64,000 nucleotides of DNA from Novosphingobium pentaromativorans US6-1 (GTDB lineage: Bacteria; Pseudomonadota; Alphaproteobacteria; Sphingomonadales; Sphingomonadaceae): the NCBI RefSeq assembly GCF_000767465.1, contig NZ_CP009291.1:2125501-2189500 (forward strand), read 5' to 3'. This document shows positions 44,807-54,317 of the stretch, in pieces. The notes beneath the pieces are model-generated. The model worked only from the letters and a program-made list of their open reading frames with translations, did no database searches and was not told where the DNA came from. Numbering within the stretch: position 1 is the stretch's first letter; each line of letters opens with the position of its first letter. Made by a program: the position numbers and the translations under genes.

Positions 44807-45556
44807 CTATCCTTCGCGGGCAACCTGGAAACCGGCGAAGGACTGGTTGACCGGCATGAGCTCAAGAGCATTGATATTGACGTGCGGCGGCTGGCTGGCG
44901 ACCCACAGCACGACATCGGCGATATCCGCCCCCGTCAACGGGTTCACCCCGGCATAGAGGCGGTCCGAGGCCTCCTTGTCGCCGCCGGTGCGGATGACGG
45001 TAAACTCGGTCTCGACCATGCCCGGCTCGATCGAGGTCACGCGCACGCCGGTGCCCGACAGGTCCGAGCGCAGGCCCAGCGAGAACTGGCGCACGAAGGC
45101 CTTGGTTCCGCCATAGACGTTGCCGCCGGTGTAGGGGTAGGTCGCCGCAACCGAGGAAAGGTTCACGATCACCGCCTTGCGTTCGATCAGCGCCGGCAAG
45201 AGCTTGTGGGTGAGCGAGACCAGCGACGTCACGTTGGTCTCGATCATCGTCTTCCATTCGGCGAGATCGGACTTTTGCGCCGGCTGGGTGCCGAGCGCGA
45301 GCCCGGCATTGTTCACGAGGCAGTCGATCTGCGCAAAATCTTCGGGAAGCGCGGCCAATGCAGCGTCGCGGGCTGCTTCATCGCGCACGTCGAATACGCA
45401 AGGGTGGACCTTGTCCGCCCCCAGCTCGCTTGCCAGAGCCTCGAGCCGCTCCGCCCGGCGGCCGGTAGCCACCACGCGCCAACCCGCTTTCACGAAAGCG
45501 CGGGCACAGGCTTCGCCGATACCGGCCGTGGCACCGGTGACGAGAACGGTCTTCAT
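44807..45556 (-). CDS. SDR family NADP-dependent oxidoreductase (YdfG-like)
   Basis: This 249-residue short-chain dehydrogenase resembles YdfG, a 3-hydroxy acid/serine dehydrogenase. It has VLVTGATAGIGEACARAF (cofactor loop), TGRRAERL (NADP-type), NNAGLALG, and the catalytic Ser-Tyr-Lys set in NLSSVAATYPYTGGNVYGGTKA. GGAGA lies seven bases before the ATG at 45556. It follows the mutarotase-like gene by 11 bases, so the two are an operon. Substrate unproven. Confidence 0.92.
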   Translation of the reverse strand: MKTVLVTGATAGIGEACARAFVKAGWRVVATGRRAERLEALASELGADKVHPCVFDVRDEAARDAALAALPEDFAQIDCLVNNAGLALGTQPAQKSDLAEWKTMIETNVTSLVSLTHKLLPALIERKAVIVNLSSVAATYPYTGGNVYGGTKAFVRQFSLGLRSDLSGTGVRVTSIEPGMVETEFTVIRTGGDKEASDRLYAGVNPLTGADIADVVLWVASQPPHVNINALELMPVNQSFAGFQVAREG

Positions 45557-45567
45557 ATTGATCTCCT

Positions 45568-46458
45568 TCAATCGGCCGTCAGGACGGTCACATCCATGCG
45601 GAACGAACGGCTGGCGCCGGGTTCGAGTTCGACGATCCCCGGCTTGCTGCGGAACTCTCCAGCGAATCCCACCGGATCGGCATGGCCCTGCCAGGGCTCG
45701 ATGCACAAGTAGCGTGCGCCGGGTTTCTGCCAGATGCCCAGCATCGGCGTATCGGGAAAGGCGATGGCAAGCTGCGAGCCGCCGGGCGTCCCGAAAGTCA
45801 GCGAACGGCTCGTCGGCGCGTCCCAGATCATCGCATCCGGCTCGAACAGCGCGGCATCGAGTTCCAGATGATGCCCCTCGACCGGGGATTCGAAGACTTC
45901 GGAAAGCAGCAGGCCGCTTGGCGGATCGATTCGCCGGATCGGCTGCGGCTCGGGCTCGGCGAAGGCAATGACGTGATCGGCCTTTTCCGACCCGCCGGGC
46001 AGCGGCCAGGCAAAGGCGGGATGATAGCCGAAGCTGAAAGGCAACTGCGCTTCGCCGGTGTTGCGGACCGTCGCCGTCATGTGCAGCGTCATGCCCTCCA
46101 GGCGGAACTCCACCTCCAGCGCGAAGGCGAAGGGATAGACCGCGCGCGTCGCCTCACTGTCCGTCAGCCGAAAGCAGGCGCGGCTCTCTTCTGCTGCGAT
46201 TGTTTCGAACAGGGAATTGCGGGCAAAGCCGTGCTTGGGCAGTGCGTATTCCAGCCCCTCGAGCAGGTACCTGTCACCATTGAGCGCGCCGACGATGGGG
46301 AACAGCAGCGGAGCATGGCCGCCCCAGAACGCCGGATCGGCATCGGTCATGAACTCGCGCCCGAGGGCATCGGTCAGCGACCACAACTCGGCCCCGAAAG
46401 GGTTGATCCGGGCAGTCAGATCGCCGGAACCGATAGTCAGCAATTCCACTTCCGGCAC
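45568..46458 (-). CDS. Aldose 1-epimerase family protein (galactose mutarotase-like)
   Basis: This 296-residue protein belongs to the aldose-1-epimerase superfamily (LacX/YeaD-like branch), which interconverts sugar anomers. Features are INPFGAELWSLTDALGREF, LPFSFGYHPAFAWPL (catalytic His) and CIEPWQGHADP (catalytic Glu). The natural sugar is not evident. It lies 23 bases after pheT and 11 before the SDR gene, so it may be read from the pheS-pheT transcript. Confidence 0.92.
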   Translation of the reverse strand: MPEVELLTIGSGDLTARINPFGAELWSLTDALGREFMTDADPAFWGGHAPLLFPIVGALNGDRYLLEGLEYALPKHGFARNSLFETIAAEESRACFRLTDSEATRAVYPFAFALEVEFRLEGMTLHMTATVRNTGEAQLPFSFGYHPAFAWPLPGGSEKADHVIAFAEPEPQPIRRIDPPSGLLLSEVFESPVEGHHLELDAALFEPDAMIWDAPTSRSLTFGTPGGSQLAIAFPDTPMLGIWQKPGARYLCIEPWQGHADPVGFAGEFRSKPGIVELEPGASRSFRMDVTVLTAD

Positions 46459-46481
46459 CGGCGATCTCCTGTCCGTGTCTG

Positions 46482-48896
46482 TCAGCCGCGAAGAACGGCC
46501 CCGAGCTTGGCGGCCGCGGCGGTTACCTTGTCGGCAATCGCCTTGAGGTCTTCTTCCTTGTAGCTCTTCTCCTGCGGCTGGAGCGTCACTTCAAGGGCCA
46601 GCGACTTCTGTCCCTCGGGAACGCCCGTGCCGCGGAAATCGTCGAAGAGCCGGGCCGAGACGATGTTGGCCTTGTCCGCACCCTGCACCAGCCGCACGAG
46701 ATCGCCCGCGGGCGTTTCGGCCGGCACGAGGAAGGCGAAGTCGCGCGTGATCGCCTGGAGCGCAGGCGGCGCATATTTGATGCGGGCGAAACTGGCCGCG
46801 CCCTTCTTCGCCGGGATGGCGTCGAGATAGATCTCGGCCAGGGCCACCGGCCCGTCGATGTCGAACTGCTTCGCCACCCCGGGATGGATCATGCCGAACC
46901 GGGCCAGCACGTTCTTGGGCCCAAGGCGCAGCGTGGCCGATTGGCCGGGATGGAACTGCGGCCCGGCCTCACCCATGACCTGGAGCTTGTCGGCAGGGGC
47001 GCCTGCTTCGGCAAGCAGGGCCAGCACTTCGCCCTTGGCGTCGAAGGCGTCGAAGGCAGTCGCCTTGCCCGATGCCCAGCCGCGCGGCGTCTTCTCGCCT
47101 GCAAGCACCACACCGAGGGTCAGGCGCTCGTCGCTCATGCCCGCCTTGCCGCGCAGATAGCGGCGGCCAATCTCGAACAGGCGCAGACTGGCGGCGCCGC
47201 GGTCCAGATTGCGGCGAGCGGCGGAAAGCAGGCCCGGCAGCAGCGAAGGGCGCATGACTTTCATGTCCTCGCTGATCGGATTGGACAAGGTCCAAAGGGG
47301 GCCCTCGCCATCGGCAAAGGCTGCCGCTTCCGCTTCGGGAAGGAACGACCAGGTCACCGCCTCATGCATCCCGCGCGCTGCGGCAGCGCGGCGAACGCGG
47401 CGTTCGAGCTGCTGCATGGCCGTGGCGGTCGGCAGGGCGACACCGTCGGCACGCGGCAGGGCCACGCTCTCCACCTTGTCGAGCCCGTGAATGCGCACCA
47501 CTTCCTCGACGATGTCGGGCGCGCCGTCGATATCCGGACGCCAGCCCGGGACAGTCACGGCCCAGGCCTTGTCGAAATTCGCTTCCTCGACGACCACCGA
47601 GAAGCCCAGCGCCTCGAGGATTCGCTGTTGCTCCTCCGGCTTCACCACAACGCCGCCGAGCTGCTCTGTCAGACCGGGCTCGAAATGGACGATCCTGGGC
47701 GTAGCCGGCGCCGCACCGGCGCGAACCACGTGCGAAGCCTCACCGCCGCAGATCATCTGGATCAACGTCGTCAGGTAATCGAGACCGGTATCGAGGAACT
47801 GCGGATCTATGCCGCGCTCGAAGCGGCTGCGCGCATCCGAGGTGAGATTGAGCTTGCGCCCCGTCTTGGCGATGCGGACCGGATCGAAATAGGCGATCTC
47901 GAGCAGGACGTCGGTCGTCTCGTCCGAACAGCCCGAATGCTCGCCGCCCATGATGCCGGCAATGTCATGCACGCCGCTGTCGTCGGCGATCACGGTCATC
48001 TCGCCATCGAGCGTGTAGCTCTTCTCGTTCAGCGCAACGACGGTCTCTCCATCGCGGGCGCGGCGGGCGACCACGGGACCGGAAAGCCTGGCCAGATCGT
48101 AGGCATGGGCCGGGCGGCCGTGGCCAAGCATGAGATAATTGGTGATGTCGACCAGCGCCGAAATCGGACGCTGACCTGCCGAGAGCAGCTGGTCCTGCAG
48201 CCACTGCGGCGACGGGCCGTTCTTCACGCCCTTGATGACGCGGCCGTAGAAGGCCGGACAGCCTTCCGGATCGTCGGTGCGGATCTCGACCGGGCACGGG
48301 AACGTGCCTTCGACAGGCTCCACCTTCATCGGCTTGAGCGTGCCGAGACCGGCCGCGGCCAGATCGCGGGCAATGCCGAAGAGCCCCATGCAGTCGGGCC
48401 GGTTGGGCGTGATCGCCACTTCGATGATCGGACTGGCGCCGTGATAGGCGGCGAAATCGGTGCCGACCGGCGCATCTTCGGGCAATTCGATGATGCCGTC
48501 GTGGTCATCGCCCAGCTCCAGCTCGCGCGTGGAGCACATCATGCCGTTCGATTCGACGCCGCGCACCGCGGCAACCTTGAGCACCATGCCGTTGGCCGGA
48601 ACCGTCGCGCCGGGCAGTCCCAGCACGCCGACGAGGCCGGCGCGCGCATTGGGCGCACCGCAGACCACCTGAAGCGGATCGCCGTCTCCGGTATCGACCG
48701 TCAGCACCTGCAGCTTGTCGGCATCTGGATGACGCGCGGCAGTCAGGACCCTGGCGACGCGGAAGCCGGCGAGCCTGGCGGCCGGGTCTTCGATGCCTTC
48801 GACTTCAAGGCCGATGGCATTGAGCGTTGCCGCCACTTCCTCGACGGTCGCTTCGGTTTCGATGTAGCGCTTGAGCCAGACGAGCGAGAATTTCAT
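46482..48896 (-). CDS. pheT: Phenylalanine-tRNA ligase beta subunit
   Basis: This 804-residue subunit pairs with PheS to charge tRNA-Phe. Starting at the ATG at 48896 (MKFSLVWLKRYIETEATVEE), it shows the tRNA-binding EMAP-like domain (about 40-150), B3/B4 editing domain, B5 domains, the synthetase core (about 480-690) and the C-terminal FDX-ACB anticodon-binding domain. The frame is open upstream to 49082, but that part overlaps pheS and is not homologous. It follows pheS by 17 bases. Confidence 0.97.
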   Translation of the reverse strand: MKFSLVWLKRYIETEATVEEVAATLNAIGLEVEGIEDPAARLAGFRVARVLTAARHPDADKLQVLTVDTGDGDPLQVVCGAPNARAGLVGVLGLPGATVPANGMVLKVAAVRGVESNGMMCSTRELELGDDHDGIIELPEDAPVGTDFAAYHGASPIIEVAITPNRPDCMGLFGIARDLAAAGLGTLKPMKVEPVEGTFPCPVEIRTDDPEGCPAFYGRVIKGVKNGPSPQWLQDQLLSAGQRPISALVDITNYLMLGHGRPAHAYDLARLSGPVVARRARDGETVVALNEKSYTLDGEMTVIADDSGVHDIAGIMGGEHSGCSDETTDVLLEIAYFDPVRIAKTGRKLNLTSDARSRFERGIDPQFLDTGLDYLTTLIQMICGGEASHVVRAGAAPATPRIVHFEPGLTEQLGGVVVKPEEQQRILEALGFSVVVEEANFDKAWAVTVPGWRPDIDGAPDIVEEVVRIHGLDKVESVALPRADGVALPTATAMQQLERRVRRAAAARGMHEAVTWSFLPEAEAAAFADGEGPLWTLSNPISEDMKVMRPSLLPGLLSAARRNLDRGAASLRLFEIGRRYLRGKAGMSDERLTLGVVLAGEKTPRGWASGKATAFDAFDAKGEVLALLAEAGAPADKLQVMGEAGPQFHPGQSATLRLGPKNVLARFGMIHPGVAKQFDIDGPVALAEIYLDAIPAKKGAASFARIKYAPPALQAITRDFAFLVPAETPAGDLVRLVQGADKANIVSARLFDDFRGTGVPEGQKSLALEVTLQPQEKSYKEEDLKAIADKVTAAAAKLGAVLRG

Positions 48897-48913
48897 GTGT
48901 TCTTTCCTTCCGC

Positions 48914-50011
48914 TCAGGCCGGCGTACCGACGCCGCCCGAGAGGGTCGGCACGTCGAGGGCGGAGAATCCGTAGTGAGAGAGCCAGCGAACGTCGCCGTC
49001 GAAGAAGGCGCGCAAGTCGTCCATGCCGTATTTCAGCATGGCAAGTCGATCGACGCCGGTACCGAAGGCAAAGCCTTGCCATTCGTCGGGATCGAGCCCG
49101 CCAGCCTCGATGACGCGGCGATTGACCATGCCCGAACCGAGCACTTCCATCCAGGCGTGCCCCGGCGCATCGCCCGATCCGCCCACGACGCGGCGGCCGC
49201 CTTCGTAGGCATAGCCCACGTCGACTTCGACCGAAGGCTCGGTGAAGGGGAAGTAGCTGGGACGCAGGCGCAGGACGATGTCGTCACGCTCGAAGAAGGC
49301 CTTGAGGAAAGTTTCGAGCGTCCACTTGAGGTGTCCCAGGTGAATGCCCTTGTCGATCACGAGGCCTTCGATCTGGTGGAACATGGGCGTATGGGTGGCA
49401 TCGCTGTCCGAGCGATAGACACGGCCCGGCGCGATCACCCGCAGCGGCGCACCTTGCGCGATCATCGAACGGATCTGCACCGGCGAAGTATGCGTGCGCA
49501 GCAGCATCTCGCGCCCGTCATCGTTGTGATCGGGGAAATAGAAAGTGTCGTGCATCGCACGCGCCGGATGGCTCTCGGGCATGTTGAGCGCGGTGAAGTT
49601 GTGCCAGTCGTCCTCGATTTCGGGGCCAGTGGCAACGGCAAAGCCCATGTCGGCGAAGACTTCGGCCAGTTCGTCCATGACCTGCGAAACCGGGTGCACG
49701 GATCCGCGCGGCTGGTCGGGCGCGGGCAGCGAAAGATCGATGGTCTCCGAAGCGAGGCGGGCGTCGAGAGCGGCGGTTTCGAGCGCTTCCTTGCGCGAGG
49801 TCAACGCCTCGGTCACGCTTTCGCGCAAGCCGTGGATCTTGGGGCCTTCGGCCTTGCGCTCGTCCGGGCTCATCTTGCCCAGGGTTTTGAGCAGGCCGGA
49901 GATCGAGCCCTGCTTGCCCAGAAACTCGACGCGCAGCGCCTCCAGCGTATCGAGATCGGATGCCCCCGCTATCCGCGAGAGCGCCTCCTGGCCGGTTGCT
50001 GCGTAGTCCAC
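48914..50011 (-). CDS. pheS: Phenylalanine-tRNA ligase alpha subunit
   Basis: This 365-residue class II synthetase subunit forms phenylalanyl-adenylate and charges tRNA-Phe. The N-terminal coiled coil (about 1-85) is followed by the catalytic core with [36 protein letters not shown] and motif 3 [19 protein letters not shown]. The start is a GTG at 50011. No attenuator peptide is visible in the 105 bases upstream. Confidence 0.97.
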   Translation of the reverse strand: MDYAATGQEALSRIAGASDLDTLEALRVEFLGKQGSISGLLKTLGKMSPDERKAEGPKIHGLRESVTEALTSRKEALETAALDARLASETIDLSLPAPDQPRGSVHPVSQVMDELAEVFADMGFAVATGPEIEDDWHNFTALNMPESHPARAMHDTFYFPDHNDDGREMLLRTHTSPVQIRSMIAQGAPLRVIAPGRVYRSDSDATHTPMFHQIEGLVIDKGIHLGHLKWTLETFLKAFFERDDIVLRLRPSYFPFTEPSVEVDVGYAYEGGRRVVGGSGDAPGHAWMEVLGSGMVNRRVIEAGGLDPDEWQGFAFGTGVDRLAMLKYGMDDLRAFFDGDVRWLSHYGFSALDVPTLSGGVGTPA

Positions 50012-50117
50012 GTGTCGTCTGCCTGCTGCGTTGCTGGTATCGAGCCGCGGTCCTTAGGCAGGTCAGCCGCGAATCGCAACGAAAGAGCAGGATAGCGCGG
50101 TGCGAAGGCGCAATTCT

Positions 50118-51020
50118 TCACAAGTCGGGCTTGATCCCGTGCCAGCTCGCACCTTCCTTCAACTCGAGCGCGACTTGGCGGGCATAGCGCGTGCGTTCAC
50201 GGATGACCGGCTCGACGACCGGCTTGGACAATTGCCCGTATTCCGAGGGGGTCATGCCCATGAATTCCCGGAAGTCGCGCACGAACTGGGCTTGGTCGTG
50301 ATAGGCCGCATCCATTGCCCCCATCCACCTGAGGGTCGGGTCGACGGTGAAGTGGGTAAGGCTGCGCAGGAACCTCTCGCGGCGCAGCAGGGTCTTGGGT
50401 GAGAAGCCGAAGGCCCGCTGGCACAGGCGCTCCAGCGTGCGGCGGCTGACGCCCGAACGCTCGACCAGCTCCGGCACCGTCTCGATCTCCGGATCATACA
50501 GCGCCTCATAGACTTCGGCGATGCTGCGGGCGGAAGGGTCGCGCAGCTGCTCGAGCCCGTCGAAAAAGTCGGTGAGGCGGTCAAGTTCCCCTTGCCTGTC
50601 CGGCTCGGGACCAAACAGGATTTCGGCCAGGGGCCTGAACTTTGCGAATGCGGGATCGGTCATGCCATCGGCCAGCCGATTGGCATATTTATGCGCGGGC
50701 GCCCCGACCAGCAGGGCCCAGCCAAGCGGATGAAGCAGGACGCCCCACTGGCGAATGGTCCCCGTTCGCAGGTAAGCCTCCTGCGTGCGCGGCCCGGAGA
50801 CGGAGAAAGTCGCCGTACCCAGAGCCTGGCCGTCGCGCGTGGCGCCGCCAACCAGCGGTACGTGATTGAAGCGCAGGGTGGCCCAGTCAGGGAACATGAA
50901 ATCTTCGATGAAGCCGTCGCCTTCGACTTCGATCTCGATGAGGAACACACCTGCAAAATAGCGCAGCAACCTCGGAGAGGTACTCATGTATTCCGCAGTT
51001 ACCTTGCAGGACGGGGGCAT
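50118..51020 (-). CDS. AraC-family transcriptional regulator
   Basis: This 300-residue regulator has an N-terminal sensor region (about 1-180) of the DUF6597-like type and a C-terminal AraC HTH domain (about 190-275; ERSGVSRRTLERLCQRAFG and YHDQAQFVRDFREFMGMTPS). The start at 51020 has AGGAG at good spacing. Target genes and inducer are unknown. A second regulator of the same architecture lies at 53.3 kb, on the other strand. Confidence 0.9.
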   Translation of the reverse strand: MPPSCKVTAEYMSTSPRLLRYFAGVFLIEIEVEGDGFIEDFMFPDWATLRFNHVPLVGGATRDGQALGTATFSVSGPRTQEAYLRTGTIRQWGVLLHPLGWALLVGAPAHKYANRLADGMTDPAFAKFRPLAEILFGPEPDRQGELDRLTDFFDGLEQLRDPSARSIAEVYEALYDPEIETVPELVERSGVSRRTLERLCQRAFGFSPKTLLRRERFLRSLTHFTVDPTLRWMGAMDAAYHDQAQFVRDFREFMGMTPSEYGQLSKPVVEPVIRERTRYARQVALELKEGASWHGIKPDL

Positions 51021-51073
51021 CCTTTCAAGCTCCTAGCTGGACCGGCAAACCTAACGCAAAGTTGTAAACACGC

Positions 51074-51110
51074 AAGAAAATGGGCGCGGATTTATGCATC
51101 CGCGCCCATT
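51074..51110 (-). terminator. Rho-independent terminator of rpmI-rplT
   Basis: A perfect 13-base stem (51079-51091 with 51098-51110; core TGGGCGCGGA) with a six-base loop is followed on the minus strand by TTTTCTT. It lies about 50 bases after rplT. Confidence 0.88.
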
Positions 51111-51158
51111 CTCCGATCTCGGTCCGGGCCAATCGGCCCGGCTTAAAAACGATTCCGA

Positions 51159-51518
51159 TCAGGCCGGAAGCGCTTCCTTTGCCTGCTTGATCACCGCCGA
51201 GAAAACCGAACCTTCGTTCATGGCGAGGTCGGCCATCGTCTTGCGGTCGAGTTCGATACCGGCGAGCTTGGCGCCGTGAATGAACTGCGAGTAGGTCAGG
51301 CCTTCGGCGCGGACGGCAGCGTTGATACGCTGGATCCAGAGCGCGCGGAAAGTCCGCTTCTTAACCTTGCGGTCGCGATAGGCGTACTGGCCGGCCTTTT
51401 CGACGGCCTGGCGAGCGACGCGGATCGTATTCTTGCGGCGGCCGCGGTAGCCCTTGGCCTGGTCCAGAATACGCTTGTGCTTGGCGCGGGTGGTAACACC
51501 CCTCTTGATACGGCTCAT
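51159..51518 (-). CDS. rplT: 50S ribosomal protein L20
   Basis: This 119-residue basic protein binds 23S rRNA and is needed to start 50S assembly. It is recognised by [33 protein letters not shown] and [13 protein letters not shown]. It follows rpmI by 13 bases; infC is not adjacent, unlike in E. coli. Confidence 0.98.
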   Translation of the reverse strand: MSRIKRGVTTRAKHKRILDQAKGYRGRRKNTIRVARQAVEKAGQYAYRDRKVKKRTFRALWIQRINAAVRAEGLTYSQFIHGAKLAGIELDRKTMADLAMNEGSVFSAVIKQAKEALPA

Positions 51519-51531
51519 CGGTCAGTACTCC

Positions 51532-51735
51532 TCAGTTGAGCCCGTAGGGCGCCCACTTCTTGATCGTCTTGGCATCGGCGTCGGAAATGACCTCGGTGCC
51601 GCGATTCTGGCGGATGTACTTGCCGTTATGGCTAATCAGGCGGTGACGCTTGCCGGCAACGCCGTGCTTCACCTTGCCGGTGGCGGTGAGCTTGAAGCGC
51701 TTCTTGACGCCGCTCTTCGTCTTCAACTTGGGCAT
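51532..51735 (-). CDS. rpmI: 50S ribosomal protein L35
   Basis: This 67-residue very basic ribosomal protein starts [17 protein letters not shown] at the ATG at 51735. An upstream in-frame start would add ten non-homologous residues; GGAG precedes the chosen ATG. It forms an operon with rplT. Confidence 0.98.
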   Translation of the reverse strand: MPKLKTKSGVKKRFKLTATGKVKHGVAGKRHRLISHNGKYIRQNRGTEVISDADAKTIKKWAPYGLN

Positions 51736-51900
51736 TTTCGACTCCTTTTCAGGGACACGTCGCACCAGCCGTGGCAGCCCTTCATGGCCAGACCAGCACG
51801 CCGAATCCCCGTCGCGGAGATTCGACCGTGTCGATTGAAGGTCGCGCCCTTAGTGGGAAGATCGCCGCAAGGCAAGCGCGAAGACGCCGCCGAGCGGCGT

Positions 51901-52336
51901 TCAGGCCCCGTTGCGCAGCGTGGTGAAGGCACTCAACCGGCTTTCCTCCAACCACGCGAGGTAATCGCCGCCGGCTATCGGGCGGGCATGAGCGGGCAGC
52001 GGTATCCGCCAGAGTATAGACCTGCGCCGCGACCCGCCCGCCTTTGCCGATAAGCACCGGCATCGCCGCGCGGCGGTATTCGGCGCCTTCATAGCGATCG
52101 AGCAGCGAAAGTTCACCGGGTGCGAGTTCGAGCTCACACAAGGTACCGCGCACACGATGCGCCGACGCAGCCGGGACCAGCGCGGGGAACCAGCCGTTGC
52201 CGCTGCGGATCGCATGGATTTGTCCAGGGAGGCTCGCATCTGCGCTGGTCTGGCAGCGCGCGGCGATCCACGCGCCCATCCGGGTTCCCGCGCGGGGTTG
52301 AAGCGTGCCGTAAACGAAGAGCCGCAGCCGCGTCAC
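51901..52336 (-). pseudogene. Gamma-glutamylcyclotransferase-like gene with a single-base frameshift
   Basis: From the GTG at 52336 the frame encodes a GGCT/AIG2-like protein: RLFVYGTLQPRAGTRMG is the substrate-binding loop, and LLDRYEGAEYRR carries the catalytic Glu region. It ends AAQVYTLAD near 52004. The expected C-terminus (LPAHARPIAGGDYLAWLEES) continues in another frame from about 51999 to the stop at 51901. Removing one base at about 52003 would join the two as ADPLPAHARPI. Without it, the first frame runs on as Arg-rich nonsense to 51782. It is either a real disruption or a sequence error. Confidence 0.8.
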
Positions 52337-52355
52337 CTTCTCGCGTCGCAACCGG

Positions 52356-53138
52356 TCAGTGATGGCAGGCCAGCGCCTCGACGACGTCTTCCAGCCGGGC
52401 CGGATCGCCGATCGCCAGGACCTCACCGCCCGAAGCGGCATGGAGCGGATCGCCGTTCCAGTCGCACATGGTCCCGCCCGCACCTTCAACGATCGGCACG
52501 AGAGCGGCCCAGTCGTGCAGCTTCAGCCCGGCCTCGCAGACGAGGTCGATCTGGCCGGATGCAAGCAGACCGTAGTTGTAGCAGTCCCCGCCCATCATCA
52601 TCCGGCGATGGTCGGTGCGGGCCGCAAGCGCCATGAAGTGGTCGCCCTGGTGGTCGTCGAAGTATTGCGGACCGGTTGTGGCCAGCATGGCATCGGAGAG
52701 CTGGCGGCAGGGCCGTGTCCGCACTTCACGGCCATTGAACGTGGTCGCCATGCCGCTGGCACCGACCCACCGCTCGCCGAGAATCGGCTGATCGATCACG
52801 CCCATCACGGGCCAGCCATCCACCAGCAGGGCGATCAGGGTGCCGAAGATCGGCCGGCCGGCCAGAAACGACACGGTGCCGTCGATGGGATCGAGGACCC
52901 AGCTCCGCCCCGAAGTCCCGGCCTCGGTGCCGAATTCCTCGCCGACGATCTCGTCGCGCGGCACTTCCGCCTTGAGGATCCGGCGCATCGCCTCTTCGGC
53001 GGCGCGGTCGGCCACGGTTACCGGCGAGGCGTCTTCCTTGCGCTCTGCATCGAGCCCCGAGCGGAAATGCGGACGAATGGCATCACCGGCAGCATCCGCC
53101 AGACGCAGGGCAAGGGCGAGGTCCTGATCGATCTTCAT
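52356..53138 (-). CDS. hisN: Histidinol-phosphatase, inositol monophosphatase family
   Basis: This 260-residue Mg-dependent phosphatase has the IMPase motifs EIVGEEFGTEAG, SWVLDPIDGTVSFLAG (metal ligands) and LKLHDWAALVPIVEGAGG. The FLAGRPIFGTLIAL segment is typical of the HisN type, which dephosphorylates histidinol phosphate in histidine synthesis. No other his genes are near, so inositol or another sugar phosphatase activity is not excluded. ATG at 53138; the longer open frame upstream is unrelated. Confidence 0.9.
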   Translation of the reverse strand: MKIDQDLALALRLADAAGDAIRPHFRSGLDAERKEDASPVTVADRAAEEAMRRILKAEVPRDEIVGEEFGTEAGTSGRSWVLDPIDGTVSFLAGRPIFGTLIALLVDGWPVMGVIDQPILGERWVGASGMATTFNGREVRTRPCRQLSDAMLATTGPQYFDDHQGDHFMALAARTDHRRMMMGGDCYNYGLLASGQIDLVCEAGLKLHDWAALVPIVEGAGGTMCDWNGDPLHAASGGEVLAIGDPARLEDVVEALACHH

Positions 53139-53311
53139 GAGCACCCTCTGCCTGCAGCATTCCGGGCTGGTCAAGCGGCAATATATTACCTGCAGTACCT
53201 GTAAGAAAATTGCAGGTCGGATGGAACGAATGTATAGATTTCCTCCATTGCGACACTTGGAGCGGCATCGTATTTCATGGTTAAGGGCTTTTAACTTAAC
53301 GAAAGAGGGGC

Positions 53312-54256
53312 ATGCATCGCAAGAAACGTCCGGCTGTGGATACGTCCATCGAACCGGAACAAGGGGTGACCAGCGGAGGCCAGCCCCTCTCCTATAACCG
53401 GGCACCCGCACCGGACCTGGCTCCGTGGGTGGGCCGCCTCTACGTGACCAAAGTTACCGCGCCCGAAGATTATCAGTTGTCCTGCGGGCTGTTCAACGAC
53501 ACCGCCTGCCTTCGCATCCAGCTTGCGGGCGATTGGCGGGCGGTGACCGCTACCGGCCCCGAGCATTTCGGCAAGGCTGCCCTGTTCTTCGGGCCGCAGT
53601 CGCGGCGGATGCCCGTCTCGGTAACCGGCAGCTTCACGAGCCTCGGCCTGATCCTGCGTCCGGGCGCCTGCCTTACACTGCAGGGTCTCCACGTGCGCGA
53701 GTTCGTGGACCGGCTGGTCGTGACCGACGCGGTCAAATCGCCCTCTGCCAAAATCCTGTCGAACATCGATCCGGACGGATCTCCCGAAGATTGGCTGCAA
53801 GCGCTTGAAAACATGGTGCGACGCCGGATCGATCAGATTGACGCCAGGCATCCCGATCCGGTGACCTCCCGATTCGAAGAGCTGGCTTTCAGCAACCCGA
53901 ACATCACCGTCGCCCAGGCCGCGCGCGATTGCGGCGTCGAGCGCCGCAAGCTCGAACGCATGATCAACCGCGACTTCGGCATGTCACCCAAGCAAGTGCT
54001 GCGGCGTGCGCGCGCGCTCGACATGGCCAGTCATTTGCGCGGGGTGGCGGACAGGAACGAAGGCGACGAGATCGCGCTGCGCTATTACGACGAGAGCCAC
54101 CTCATCCATGAGTTCACCGAATTGTTCGGAATGTCGCCGCGCCAGTTCCAGAGCACACCGCAGCCGATCCTGACCCTGGCGCTGGAATCGCGGCAGGCCC
54201 GCAGGCTGGAAGCGCTCAAGCGGCTCCAGCCCGGCCAAGACAGGCCCTGGGCCTGA
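53312..54256 (+). CDS. AraC-family transcriptional regulator
   Basis: This 314-residue protein has an N-terminal sensory region with a DUF6597-like pattern (about 25-165) and a C-terminal AraC HTH domain (about 190-285; VAQAARDCGVERRKLERMIN and YYDESHLIHEFTELFGMSPR). A GAGGGG ribosome site precedes the ATG. The upstream 170 bases are AT-rich with TTAA repeats at 53281-53299. Targets are unknown. Confidence 0.9.
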   Translation: MHRKKRPAVDTSIEPEQGVTSGGQPLSYNRAPAPDLAPWVGRLYVTKVTAPEDYQLSCGLFNDTACLRIQLAGDWRAVTATGPEHFGKAALFFGPQSRRMPVSVTGSFTSLGLILRPGACLTLQGLHVREFVDRLVVTDAVKSPSAKILSNIDPDGSPEDWLQALENMVRRRIDQIDARHPDPVTSRFEELAFSNPNITVAQAARDCGVERRKLERMINRDFGMSPKQVLRRARALDMASHLRGVADRNEGDEIALRYYDESHLIHEFTELFGMSPRQFQSTPQPILTLALESRQARRLEALKRLQPGQDRPWA

Positions 54257-54317
54257 CAGGACCGACGCCGCTCTTGCAGCGCCAGTCCTTCATCAATTGA
54301 TCCGAAGTGGATCGACC

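Noticed and set aside
46884..48974. 696-codon open frame antisense to pheT
   Set aside because: Shadow frame; pheT motifs on the minus strand are complete.
53186..53217. Inverted repeat ACCTGCA/TGCAGGT upstream of the AraC gene
   Set aside because: Seven-base arms with a 16-base gap and no T-run; could be an operator but evidence is too thin to annotate.
53281..53299. Possible CtrA box TTAA-N6-TTAA before the AraC gene
   Set aside because: Spacing is six, not seven bases, and it lies too close to the start codon for a typical CtrA site.
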